Origin: Clostridium sp. SCN 57-10 | Lineage (GTDB): Bacteria; Bacillota; Clostridia; Oscillospirales; Butyricicoccaceae | DNA: 14,532 bases | Assembly (NCBI GenBank): GCA_001725215.1 | Contig: MEFT01000012.1 | Span: forward strand, 1 to 14,532 | Reading direction: 5' to 3' | Shown: positions 5,978 to 12,726 of the stretch, one piece after another | How the letters are laid out: each line of letters begins with the position of its first letter | Numbering within the stretch: the first letter of the stretch is position 1 | Position numbers and translations under genes: made by a program | Notes under the pieces: model-generated | Database searches by the model: none | What the model saw: only the letters and a program-made list of their open reading frames with translations | What the model was told of the DNA's origin: nothing

Positions 5978-7159
5978 TTAGAAGTTCACGGTCTCGCCGT
6001 TGTAAATGCAGCGGAACAGGCGCTCCATCTGTGCGGGGTCGATCGTGCGGGGGTTCGAGCCGGTGCACGCATCACCGACGGCAAGCGCCGCGATGGAAGC
6101 GATCTTCTGCTCAAACTCGGCCTCGTCAATGCCAAACGCTTTCAGCGTTTTCGGAATGCCAAGCTTTACGTTAAACGCATCAATCGCGTCGCACAGCGCG
6201 GCAGTCAGCTCGGCGTTATTGGAACCGGTCAGGCGCAGGCTGCGCGCGATGTCCGCATAGCGGGCTTCGGCAGCTGCCTCTTTCGCATTGAACCGAATGA
6301 CATAGGGCAGATACATGGCGTTGGCGCAGCCATGGGCGATATGCCCTGTGGAGAACGCTGCACCCGTTTTGTGCGCCATCGAGTGCACAATGCCAAGCAG
6401 CGCGTTGGAAAACGCCATGCCAGCAAGGCACTGTCCGTAGTGCATCTGCTCACGCGCCGCCATATCGCCGGCAAACGAGGCGGGAAGATAATCAAAGACC
6501 ATCGCAATCGCCTTCAGGGCGAGGGGGTCTGTAAAGGGGCCGTTCAGCGTCGAAACATACGCCTCGATGGCGTGGGTCAGAGCGTCCATGCCGGTGTAAG
6601 CGACGAGCTGCGGAGGCATCGTCTCGGCAAGGGCCGGGTCGACAATCGCGATGTCAGGCGTAATTTCAAAGTCGGCGAGCGGGTATTTTACGCCCTTTGC
6701 GTAATCGGTGATGACCGAAAACGCCGTAACCTCGGTCGCCGTGCCGGAGGTCGACGGAATGGCGATGAAGCGCGCTTTGGTGCGCAGCTTGGGGAAGTTA
6801 AACGGAATGCAGAGCGCGTCAAAGGTCGTTTCGGGGTGCTCGTAAAAGGCCCACATGGCTTTTGCGGCGTCAATCGGCGATCCGCCGCCAATCGAAATGA
6901 TCCAATCGGGTTCAAACTCGCGCATGACGGCAGCGCCGCGCATCACAGTCTCCACCGAGGGATCGGGTTCGACGTTTTCAAAAAGTCTGACCTCAAGGCC
7001 GGCTTCATGCAAATATTGTGTCACCCGATCGAGGAAACCAAAGCGCTTCATTGAGCCGCCGCCCACGACGACGATTGCACGCTTTCCCGAAATGCTTTTG
7101 AGTACTTCGAGGCTGTCTTTCCCATAATAGATATCGCGCGGTAATGTAAATCTTGCCAT
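5978..7159 (-). CDS. Iron-containing (type III) alcohol dehydrogenase
   Basis: A 393-residue cytosolic NAD(P)H-dependent dehydrogenase of the iron-activated group, reducing aldehydes such as acetaldehyde or butyraldehyde to alcohols, or the reverse. GGGSPIDAAK (91-100) is the coenzyme-binding loop and PSTSGTATEVT (135-145) the conserved core. The metal ligands correspond to D192 and H196 in GMDALTHAIEAY, H263 in SMAHKTG and H276 in AHGCANA. Length is close to the family norm (~385). GGAGG seven bases upstream supports the ATG. It has its own promoter and terminator and lies downstream of a LysR gene likely to regulate it. Substrate cannot be read from sequence; a 1,3-propanediol or lactaldehyde reductase role is equally possible. 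Confidence 0.9.
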   Translation of the reverse strand: MARFTLPRDIYYGKDSLEVLKSISGKRAIVVVGGGSMKRFGFLDRVTQYLHEAGLEVRLFENVEPDPSVETVMRGAAVMREFEPDWIISIGGGSPIDAAKAMWAFYEHPETTFDALCIPFNFPKLRTKARFIAIPSTSGTATEVTAFSVITDYAKGVKYPLADFEITPDIAIVDPALAETMPPQLVAYTGMDALTHAIEAYVSTLNGPFTDPLALKAIAMVFDYLPASFAGDMAAREQMHYGQCLAGMAFSNALLGIVHSMAHKTGAAFSTGHIAHGCANAMYLPYVIRFNAKEAAAEARYADIARSLRLTGSNNAELTAALCDAIDAFNVKLGIPKTLKAFGIDEAEFEQKIASIAALAVGDACTGSNPRTIDPAQMERLFRCIYNGETVNF

Positions 7160-7198
7160 AATGCTACCTCCAGTCAGATGATGGTTCCTTATGACTTT

Positions 7199-7204
7199 AG
7201 TATA
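7199..7204 (-). promoter_or_regulatory. -10 element of the alcohol dehydrogenase promoter
   Basis: TATACT on the - strand (5 of 6 to TATAAT) lies 39 bp before the start codon. The sequence 17-18 bp upstream (TTACCC/TACCCA) is a poor -35, as expected for an activator-dependent promoter. The inverted repeat at 7237-7268 lies just upstream of it. Confidence 0.5.
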
Positions 7205-7236
7205 GCAGTTTTCGAGTTGACTGGGTAATATAAAAG

Positions 7237-7268
7237 TTCTATATCGATATATATTTATCGATATAGAA
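7237..7268. promoter_or_regulatory. Perfect 12-bp inverted repeat, candidate operator (or lysR terminator)
   Basis: Arms TTCTATATCGAT (7237-7248) and ATCGATATAGAA (7257-7268) match perfectly around an 8-bp AT spacer. The dyad centre is about 60 bp upstream of the start site predicted from the -10 at 7199-7204. LysR-type activators usually bind near -65, so the adjacent LysR protein is the obvious candidate ligand. It also begins 8 bp past the lysR stop and is followed on the - strand by CTTTTA, so it may double as a weak terminator. Confidence 0.6.
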
Positions 7269-7275
7269 TGCGCGG

Positions 7276-8190
7276 TTATAGATCATCACGCACAGCGTAA
7301 AGCTGAGCAAGAAATTGCTCCTCCAGTCGACTCTGCTTGCGCCCACTTTGATAGATGAGCAGGTCGCGAGCACGCCCGCCCCACGCGCAGCGCTTTTCCG
7401 TCAGCCCGTTGCACACAAGCAGCTCGTGCGGCATAGGCGATACAAACATATAGGAGCCTGGCACATTGCGCAGCAAATCAAACTGGCTGCCGCGTTCAAA
7501 CACAGAAATGCGGTTGAGACTGCGCCCCGGCTTTCCTTCGCGCTCAAGCTTGTCCGCCGAAAGGAACGGCACCGATAAGTCGCCGTGCACAATTTCGATA
7601 TACTGTGCAAGCTCCTCGCGCCCAATTGTGTCGCGCCCGGCGAGCGGATGATCGCGCGAAAAAAGCAGCCGGTAGTCAAAATCGAGCAGCGTTTCATATT
7701 CTAAATTTTTATCCTCCAGCAGCAGTCGGAAGTGTTTTCCGTGTTCCAGCCGGAAGCGAATGATGCCAAGCAGCGCGCGCCCTTCGAGCACATCACCGAT
7801 GACGGCGAGCGAATGTGTCTCGCGGAATGTGATGTCCATACCCTCCGCGCATTCGAGCCGCCTGACAAAGCGCGTGAACGCGTGCGAAATATAGCTTGCG
7901 CGCGGCGCAGATACGGAAAGCTGCGCGCAGTCTGCGCTTTCGGTGTAAAGCCGCTCCATTTCATCGATTCGGAGCAGCACCGCGCGCGCATGCTCGAGGA
8001 ACTCAACGCCCTTCGCCGTCGGCTCGATGCCCTTGGATGAGCGGCGGAAAATGGCAAAGCCAAGTGCCTGTTCAAAGTCGCGAATCGCCTTGCTCAAATT
8101 CGGCTGGCTCATATATAAATTTTCGGCTGCCTGCGTGATCGAGCCCGTGCGGGCGACCTCTACGGCATACTTTAGATGTGTTAAATTCAT
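7276..8190 (-). CDS. LysR family transcriptional regulator
   Basis: A 304-residue LysR-type regulator: an N-terminal winged helix-turn-helix (residues ~1-60, with SITQAAENLYMSQPNLSKAI at 17-36) and a periplasmic-binding-protein-like effector domain (~90-300). The frame extends to 8208, but I choose the ATG at 8190. GGAGG lies seven bases upstream of it, the protein then begins MNLTHLKYAV as usual for the family, and it gives a 4-bp ATGA overlap with the sir2 stop. It is the last gene of the HAD-sir2-lysR operon and precedes the alcohol dehydrogenase in the same direction. The effector is unknown; regulation of the dehydrogenase is inferred from position and the upstream dyad. Confidence 0.9.
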   Translation of the reverse strand: MNLTHLKYAVEVARTGSITQAAENLYMSQPNLSKAIRDFEQALGFAIFRRSSKGIEPTAKGVEFLEHARAVLLRIDEMERLYTESADCAQLSVSAPRASYISHAFTRFVRRLECAEGMDITFRETHSLAVIGDVLEGRALLGIIRFRLEHGKHFRLLLEDKNLEYETLLDFDYRLLFSRDHPLAGRDTIGREELAQYIEIVHGDLSVPFLSADKLEREGKPGRSLNRISVFERGSQFDLLRNVPGSYMFVSPMPHELLVCNGLTEKRCAWGGRARDLLIYQSGRKQSRLEEQFLAQLYAVRDDL

Positions 8191-8915
8191 AGCGTTCCCT
8201 CCCGACATGGTGATAGACGCAAGGTTTCGCCGATATCCGCGGTAACGATGAGCGATGCGCGCCCCGAAAGGCGGGTCTCCTCCCGATTGATAAGCACAAT
8301 GCGGTCACCACCGAAGTAGTCGATGAGCGACGCCGCCGGCCATACGGCAAGCGAAGTGCCGCCGACAATTAGCAAATCGGCATTGCGCAGCTGTCCGATG
8401 GCCTCATCAATCACGGCGCTGTCAAGCGGCTCTTCATAAAGCACCACATCAGGCTTGACGATACCGCCGCAAGCACAGCGCGGAACTCCGCCGCTGTGCA
8501 GGATATACTCAGCGCTGTAAGGTGCGCCGCAGTCCATACAAAAATTACGGTGGATCGATCCGTGCAGCTCAAGCACACGGCGCGAGCCGGCCGCCTGATG
8601 CAGCCCGTCGATGTTCTGGGTGATGACGGCGGAAAGACGTCCTTCACGCTCGAGCACCGCGAGGCGCAGATGCGCAGCATTGGGCCGCGCCGTAAGGCAC
8701 AGCATCTTCTCTTTATAGAAGCGGAAAAACCGCTCTGGATATCGAACAAAATAGTGGCGGCTTAAAATGGTTTCGGGCGAAACATCGCCATCCTGCCGAT
8801 ATAGCCCGTCCGCGCTGCGAAAGTCGGGAATGCCTCTTTCTGTCGACACCCCCGCTCCGCCAAAAAAGACGATGCGGTGACTTTCGGCAATCATCTGCTC
8901 AAGCTGAGCGTTCAT
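8187..8915 (-). CDS. cobB: Sir2 family NAD+-dependent protein deacylase
   Basis: A 242-residue sirtuin that removes acyl groups from lysines using NAD+, releasing nicotinamide and O-acyl-ADP-ribose. GAGVSTERGIPDFRS (20-34) is the NAD+-binding motif, TQNIDGLH (99-106) the second, and H118 in ELHGS the catalytic base. Zinc ligands are C126, C129, C147 and C149. GTSL (186-189) closes the Rossmann site. The tyrosine/arginine pair of desuccinylase-type sirtuins is not apparent after FRFYKEK, suggesting a deacetylase preference, but this is tentative. Its ATG overlaps the HAD stop (ATGA), and its stop overlaps the lysR start (ATGA), so all three genes are translationally coupled. There is no separate AGGAGG; the G9 tract just upstream may serve. 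Confidence 0.93.
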   Translation of the reverse strand: MNAQLEQMIAESHRIVFFGGAGVSTERGIPDFRSADGLYRQDGDVSPETILSRHYFVRYPERFFRFYKEKMLCLTARPNAAHLRLAVLEREGRLSAVITQNIDGLHQAAGSRRVLELHGSIHRNFCMDCGAPYSAEYILHSGGVPRCACGGIVKPDVVLYEEPLDSAVIDEAIGQLRNADLLIVGGTSLAVWPAASLIDYFGGDRIVLINREETRLSGRASLIVTADIGETLRLSPCREGTL

Positions 8916-9610
8916 GCGTCCCCCCCCCAGACAATCGGCAAAAACTCCTCCGGCTCGGCAATGCGCCAGTCATATGCACCCTCCGCGTCGGGATGCCTGC
9001 GGTCTGGGCACAGCCAGCAGCCAGCAATTCCGGCCGCTTTCGCGCCCGCCATATCGCTTGTCAGGCTGTCGCCCAGTAATACGGCGCGCGTGCGCGGCGG
9101 GTCACCCAGTGCCGCAAACACGCGATCAAAAAACACGGGCTCTGGCTTTTGCGTGCCCAGCTCCTCCGAAACGAAAATATGAGAGAACAGATGCGCAAGG
9201 CCAGCATTTGCAAGACGTGTGCGCGCAGGACGCGCAGCTCCGTTGGTCACGACATACAGCTTGTGCGTCTCACACAGCTTGAGGCATAGCTCACGCGCGC
9301 CGGGCAGCACACGCCCTCCAAGGGCGCACAGATGCTCTAAAAACGAGGCGTTGAGCGCCGCAGGCTCAGCGTTTATCCCTACCTCGCGCGCAAACAATGC
9401 AAACCGGCGCTCAAGCAGCTCGGGTTTTGTTACCTCACCGCGTTCAAACTGCCGCCACAAGCTTTCATTGATGCCGTGATAGAGCGCACAATGCACGTCG
9501 TCGTCGGGCGCGCCAAACAGGCGCAAGGTGGCGCACAGCGCCGCTCGCTCATCTGCCGCAAAGTCGAGCAGTGTCTGATCGGAATCGAGCAAAATGGTGT
9601 CGTAGCGCAC
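8912..9610 (-). CDS. HAD family hydrolase, YjjG-like pyrimidine nucleotidase group
   Basis: A 232-residue haloacid-dehalogenase-superfamily phosphatase with a four-helix cap. Motif I is D9 and D11 in LLDSDQTLLDF; motif II is T122-N123 in VVTNGA; motif III is K155 in GTQKPEPVFF; motif IV is GDSLTSDMAGA with D181 and D186. The match to the YjjG subgroup (dephosphorylation of non-canonical pyrimidine nucleotides such as dUMP) is by motif I and overall pattern, so the substrate is tentative. The start is a GTG with AGGGGG about seven bases upstream. The last coding bases contain a nine-G run (8920-8928) directly before the stop, which overlaps the sir2 start. First gene of a three-gene operon. 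Confidence 0.87.
   Translation of the reverse strand: MRYDTILLDSDQTLLDFAADERAALCATLRLFGAPDDDVHCALYHGINESLWRQFERGEVTKPELLERRFALFAREVGINAEPAALNASFLEHLCALGGRVLPGARELCLKLCETHKLYVVTNGAARPARTRLANAGLAHLFSHIFVSEELGTQKPEPVFFDRVFAALGDPPRTRAVLLGDSLTSDMAGAKAAGIAGCWLCPDRRHPDAEGAYDWRIAEPEEFLPIVWGGDA
8920..8928 (-). repeat. Nine-G homopolymer at the HAD/sir2 junction
   Basis: On the coding strand nine consecutive G residues encode W-G-G-D near the HAD C terminus and end four bases before the sir2 ATG. One added G (or two lost) would remove the HAD stop and put HAD in frame with sir2. Confidence 0.85.
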
Positions 9611-9645
9611 GGTACGCCCCCTTTTTTGAAAGATATATACTTATC

Positions 9646-9674
9646 CATATAGTATTATATCATGGCGATGTCAA
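9646..9674 (-). promoter_or_regulatory. Promoter of the HAD-sir2-lysR operon
   Basis: On the - strand TTGACA (9669-9674, perfect -35) is followed after exactly 17 bp by TATATG (9646-9651, 4 of 6 to the -10 consensus), 35 bp before the GTG start of the HAD gene. A perfect TATAAT (9654-9659) lies within the spacer but has only a poor -35 (TTGCAT at 9676-9681, 16 bp spacing), so two overlapping promoters are possible. Confidence 0.6.
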
Positions 9675-9695
9675 AATGCAACAGCTGTCCATATG

Positions 9696-9732
9696 AAAAA
9701 ACCGCCATGCGTAAGCACGCACAGCGGGTTTT
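9696..9732 (-). terminator. Intrinsic terminator of the lipoprotein gene
   Basis: On the - strand AAAACCCGC and GCGGTTTT form the outer stem (one bulged base) and TGCGT/ACGCA the inner stem around a four-base loop. The hairpin ends in TTTTTT. It lies 13 bp beyond the lipoprotein stop and ahead of the next operon's promoter. Confidence 0.82.
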
Positions 9733-9745
9733 ACACTTCCCAACC

Positions 9746-10645
9746 TTAATCACCGATCCACAGAGCGATGTCCTGAACGGTTCCATCTACCCGGGTAACG
9801 GACATGCAGTTATACCAGCCCCAGAAGCCGCGCAGCACAAACGCCTCACCCGCCGGTATTGTCTCAGGCGTCCAATTTGCATGATCGGGCGTGTCATAGA
9901 GCCACACCTCAAGATCCTCGCGCGGCGTAAAGCTTTGCCCCACCCACAGCGCAGGATCGGTGTTAACCTGCCGCAGTTCGTCTTGAGCAATTTGATGCCA
10001 AAAAACTACGGGCGCTTCATCAAACTGCGTGAACCGGTAGCTGACGAGCAGTCCCGCGCCGTCGGTGCGAATACCGTAATCAGGCGCCTGACCAAGTTGC
10101 GCAAGACGCCCGTTAAGCCGATAAACCCAGACGCAGGGATCGGCGCTCGGGCCTTCATCATAGATAAATAGGTATTCTTCCCGTCCGTCCGCCTTAACAA
10201 ACGCGGCCTTCCACGCATGGTCGAAATATGGAGAAATCGTCTCGCCGCCAAGCCGCAGTTCAACCTGCCCGCCCTCCTCCGCACATTCCATGTGCAGCGT
10301 GCCTGCTTCCGTCTCCGCTGTCATGACAAAAGGCACGGAAAAATCAAGCTCGAGGGAGCCGACCCCCTCCAACACCTTGCCGCCCTGCTCGCAGCGAACG
10401 GCGGCATCGGTGCAAAACCGTTCCACTTCGGTCAATCCGTCGTACCAGACATTCCAGTCACGCCACTCTTCGCACCATTCGGCGCCTTGCGCTTCCAGTT
10501 CGGCACGCAAAGCCTCCGCCGCCGCAGAGCGCGTCTCTGTCCCGCCCGACGTCGTTTCGGCGCGCGTGGTATCCCCCGCTGCCGGCGCGGCGCAGCCGCC
10601 TATAAACATAAGACAAAAAAGTGCAGCCATGCCAATGCGTCTCAC
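9746..10645 (-). CDS. Putative secreted lipoprotein of unknown function
   Basis: A 299-residue protein with a clear lipoprotein signal: a short positive n-region (MRRIG), a hydrophobic core, and the lipobox FIGGC with C18 as the lipidated residue. It should therefore be anchored on the outer face of the cell membrane. A low-complexity Thr/Ser/Gly/Ala linker (~19-45) follows. The remainder is acidic and Trp-rich, with no family I recognise. The C-terminal ~60 residues (from LEVWLYDTPDHANW) look beta-rich and possibly SH3-like, but this is a guess. The start is a GTG, because an in-frame TGA lies just upstream; GGAGGG is 12 bases away, rather far. The ATG at 10630 is a second choice. It is a single-gene unit with its own promoter and terminator. 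Confidence 0.75.
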   Translation of the reverse strand: MRRIGMAALFCLMFIGGCAAPAAGDTTRAETTSGGTETRSAAAEALRAELEAQGAEWCEEWRDWNVWYDGLTEVERFCTDAAVRCEQGGKVLEGVGSLELDFSVPFVMTAETEAGTLHMECAEEGGQVELRLGGETISPYFDHAWKAAFVKADGREEYLFIYDEGPSADPCVWVYRLNGRLAQLGQAPDYGIRTDGAGLLVSYRFTQFDEAPVVFWHQIAQDELRQVNTDPALWVGQSFTPREDLEVWLYDTPDHANWTPETIPAGEAFVLRGFWGWYNCMSVTRVDGTVQDIALWIGD

Positions 10646-10678
10646 CGTTCACACCGACCCTCCATAATTGTCCATTTG

Positions 10679-10707
10679 ATGGTATCATGTTTTTTGTGCA
10701 TTGTCCA
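10679..10707 (-). promoter_or_regulatory. Promoter of the lipoprotein gene
   Basis: On the - strand TGGACA (10702-10707, 5 of 6 to -35) and TACCAT (10679-10684, 4 of 6 to -10) are separated by exactly 17 bp, 34 bp before the GTG start. The 8-mer ATGGACAA occurs twice (10701-10708 and 10668-10675), 33 bp apart, overlapping the -35 and lying just downstream of the -10. Confidence 0.45.
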
Positions 10708-10737
10708 TCGAAACAGCGCTCGGAAGGCCGGAATAAA

Positions 10738-10769
10738 CGAAATGCCCACGCGTAAGCGTGAGCATTTCG
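10738..10769 (-). terminator. Terminator at the end of the crt-bcd-etfBA operon
   Basis: CGAAATGC (10738-10745) pairs with GCATTTCG (10762-10769); after one mismatch CACGC pairs with GCGTG around the loop GTAA. The hairpin begins 11 bp past the etfA stop and is followed on the - strand by TTTATTCC, a short interrupted U tract. It marks etfA as the last gene of this operon. Confidence 0.68.
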
Positions 10770-10780
10770 GAGGGTATTCG

Positions 10781-11887
10781 TTATTTCCCGGCCTTGGCAG
10801 CCTTGATCGCATCGATGAGCATCGGCGTTACCTTAAACAGGTCGCCGCAGATGGCATAGTCAGCCACCTCGAAAATAGGAGCGTTGTCGCTCTTATTAAC
10901 GGCAATGATGCACTCTGCGTCCTGCATACCAACCTTGTGCTGGATGGCGCCCGAAATACCGAGCGCGATGTACACCTTCGGATGCACGGTCTTGCCCGTC
11001 TGCCCGACCTGATGGTCGACCGACAGCCAGCCGTTATCTACCGTGGCGCGCGAGCCGCCGACGACACCGCCGAGCGCCTCTGCCAGCTCTTCGGCCAGCT
11101 TAATGCCGGTTGAGACATCCTTGCTGATACCACGGCCGACCGACACGATAAATTCGGCGCCAATGAGGTCGATCATCTTCTTCGCGGCCTTGACAACCTC
11201 GACGACCTCAGTCGCAACGTCATCCTTCGTCAGCGAGAAGGCGGGACGCACGATCTCGCACGCGTCGGCCTTAGTCTGATCGAACTCAGACTTCTTGAGC
11301 ACACCGGGGCGAACCGTCGCCATGCTCGGGCGGAAGCGCGGGCAGATGATGGTCGCCATCAGGTGACCACCGAACGCGGGGCGCGTCATCTTAAGATTGC
11401 GGTCTTCCATATCGAAGGTCATGCCGTCCACGTCGAGCGTCGAGCTCGAGCGGAGGAAGTCAAGATACTTGGGTACGTCGACATCGAGATGGGTGCAGTC
11501 GGCGCACAGACCGGTGTGCAGGCGCGCTGCGCAGCGGGGGCCGAGGTCGCGGCCGATGTTGCTTGCGCCGATGAGGAACGCCTCAGGCTTCATTTCCTCG
11601 ACGACGTCACAAATGACCTTCGTATAAGCGTCGGTCGTGTAATCCTTCAGCAGGGGGGACTCGCAAAGGATGATCTTATCCGCGCCGTAGCCGCCCAGCT
11701 CTTTGGCAAGGTGTGCAACGTCGTCGCCGAGCAGCAGCCCGCAAAGGTTGACGCCCAGATCATCGGCCAGCTTGCGGCCCCCGGAGAGTAGCTCGAAGTT
11801 GGTCGGCATCAGCTTGCCGGCGCGCTGCTCGCAAAAGACCCATACATCTTTGAAAGCGGCAATATCGGTACTGTTAAAGTTAGCCAT
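10781..11887 (-). CDS. etfA: Electron transfer flavoprotein, alpha subunit
   Basis: EtfA binds FAD and, with EtfB, passes electrons to butyryl-CoA dehydrogenase. In butyrate-forming clostridia this complex can bifurcate electrons from NADH to crotonyl-CoA and ferredoxin. The reading frame is open to 11974, but I start at the ATG at 11887: AAGGAG lies nine bases upstream, and the extra 29 residues would overlap the end of etfB. The 368-residue protein has an N-terminal alpha/beta domain (~12-200) and a C-terminal FAD domain with GGSR (277-280), QTGKTV (296-301), GISGAIQH (310-317) and the conserved NKSDNAPIFEVADY (331-344). It sits 19 bp behind etfB and is followed by a terminator. Family is certain; bifurcation is inferred from gene context. 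Confidence 0.96.
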   Translation of the reverse strand: MANFNSTDIAAFKDVWVFCEQRAGKLMPTNFELLSGGRKLADDLGVNLCGLLLGDDVAHLAKELGGYGADKIILCESPLLKDYTTDAYTKVICDVVEEMKPEAFLIGASNIGRDLGPRCAARLHTGLCADCTHLDVDVPKYLDFLRSSSTLDVDGMTFDMEDRNLKMTRPAFGGHLMATIICPRFRPSMATVRPGVLKKSEFDQTKADACEIVRPAFSLTKDDVATEVVEVVKAAKKMIDLIGAEFIVSVGRGISKDVSTGIKLAEELAEALGGVVGGSRATVDNGWLSVDHQVGQTGKTVHPKVYIALGISGAIQHKVGMQDAECIIAVNKSDNAPIFEVADYAICGDLFKVTPMLIDAIKAAKAGK

Positions 11888-11906
11888 CGTTTCGTTCTCC
11901 TTCCTA

Positions 11907-12707
11907 TCAGATGATGTGCTTCGCGACAAGAATGCCGGCGAGCTTCTCGCACGTTTCCTTGTCATCGCCTTCAAGCATCATGCCCACGCCCTTCTGCGGC
12001 GGGGTAAACGACTTGAAGATGTTGGTCGGAGAGCCCTTCAGGCCAATCGTGGTCGGGTCGATGAGGGGATCATCCTTGAGTGCCTCGTAATCAAGCGTAA
12101 TGAGCGGCTTCTTGAAGCACTCGAACGCACCGCCGACGCTCATGTAGCGCGGCTCGTTGAGTTCCTTGATGCAGGTAAGCAGGCAGGGTGTCTTGACCTT
12201 GATGGTCATATAGCCTTCTTCCAACATGCGGCGGCAGGTCAGTGTGTTGCCTTTTTTGCGGATTTCTTCCACATAGGTGACCTGCGGCAGGCCGAGCTTT
12301 TCGGCAATCTGCGGGCCAACCTGCGCCGTGTCTCCGTCGATTGCCTGGCGGCCGCACAGCACGATATCATCTTCCTCAAGGCCGACCTTCTTGATGGCGG
12401 CGGCGAGGATCTGAGAAGTTGCATAGGTGTCAGAGCCGCCGAACTCGCGGCCGGAGACAAGCACGCCATCGTCGGCGCCCATCGCCATCAGCTCACGCAG
12501 CATGCCTGCCGCCGGGGGCGGACCCATCGTGACAACGGTGACGCGGCAGCCCAGTTCGTCTTTGAGGCGGAGCGCCGCTTCCACGGCGTTCATATCGTCG
12601 GGGTTAATAATGGTCTGCATCGACGCGCGGTTCAGCGTGCCGTCCGGATTTACGGCAACTCTGCCGGAGGTATCGGGAACCTGCTTTACACAAACAATAA
12701 TCTTCAT
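11907..12707 (-). CDS. etfB: Electron transfer flavoprotein, beta subunit
   Basis: EtfB, 266 residues, is the NADH-side subunit of the Etf complex. Conserved features are CVKQVPD (6-12), NPDD (35-38), VTMGP (59-63), MGADDGVLV (76-84) and the nucleotide-binding GRQAIDGDTAQVGP (119-132), also seen in butyryl-CoA-dehydrogenase-associated, bifurcating Etf proteins. Full family length. GGAGGG nine bases upstream supports the ATG. It is 19 bp behind bcd and 19 bp ahead of etfA, so the three are co-transcribed. The sequence alone does not prove which FAD or AMP is bound at the beta site. Confidence 0.96.
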   Translation of the reverse strand: MKIIVCVKQVPDTSGRVAVNPDGTLNRASMQTIINPDDMNAVEAALRLKDELGCRVTVVTMGPPPAAGMLRELMAMGADDGVLVSGREFGGSDTYATSQILAAAIKKVGLEEDDIVLCGRQAIDGDTAQVGPQIAEKLGLPQVTYVEEIRKKGNTLTCRRMLEEGYMTIKVKTPCLLTCIKELNEPRYMSVGGAFECFKKPLITLDYEALKDDPLIDPTTIGLKGSPTNIFKSFTPPQKGVGMMLEGDDKETCEKLAGILVAKHII

Positions 12708-12726
12708 TCTACCGTACCCTCCTGTG

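Noticed and set aside
5933..7054. 373-codon open frame on the + strand
   Set aside because: Antisense to the iron-containing alcohol dehydrogenase; composition is typical of a shadow frame.
11888..11974. 29-residue N-terminal extension of EtfA
   Set aside because: It would overlap the 3' end of etfB by 68 bp, has no family counterpart, and the ATG at 11887 has a good AAGGAG site.
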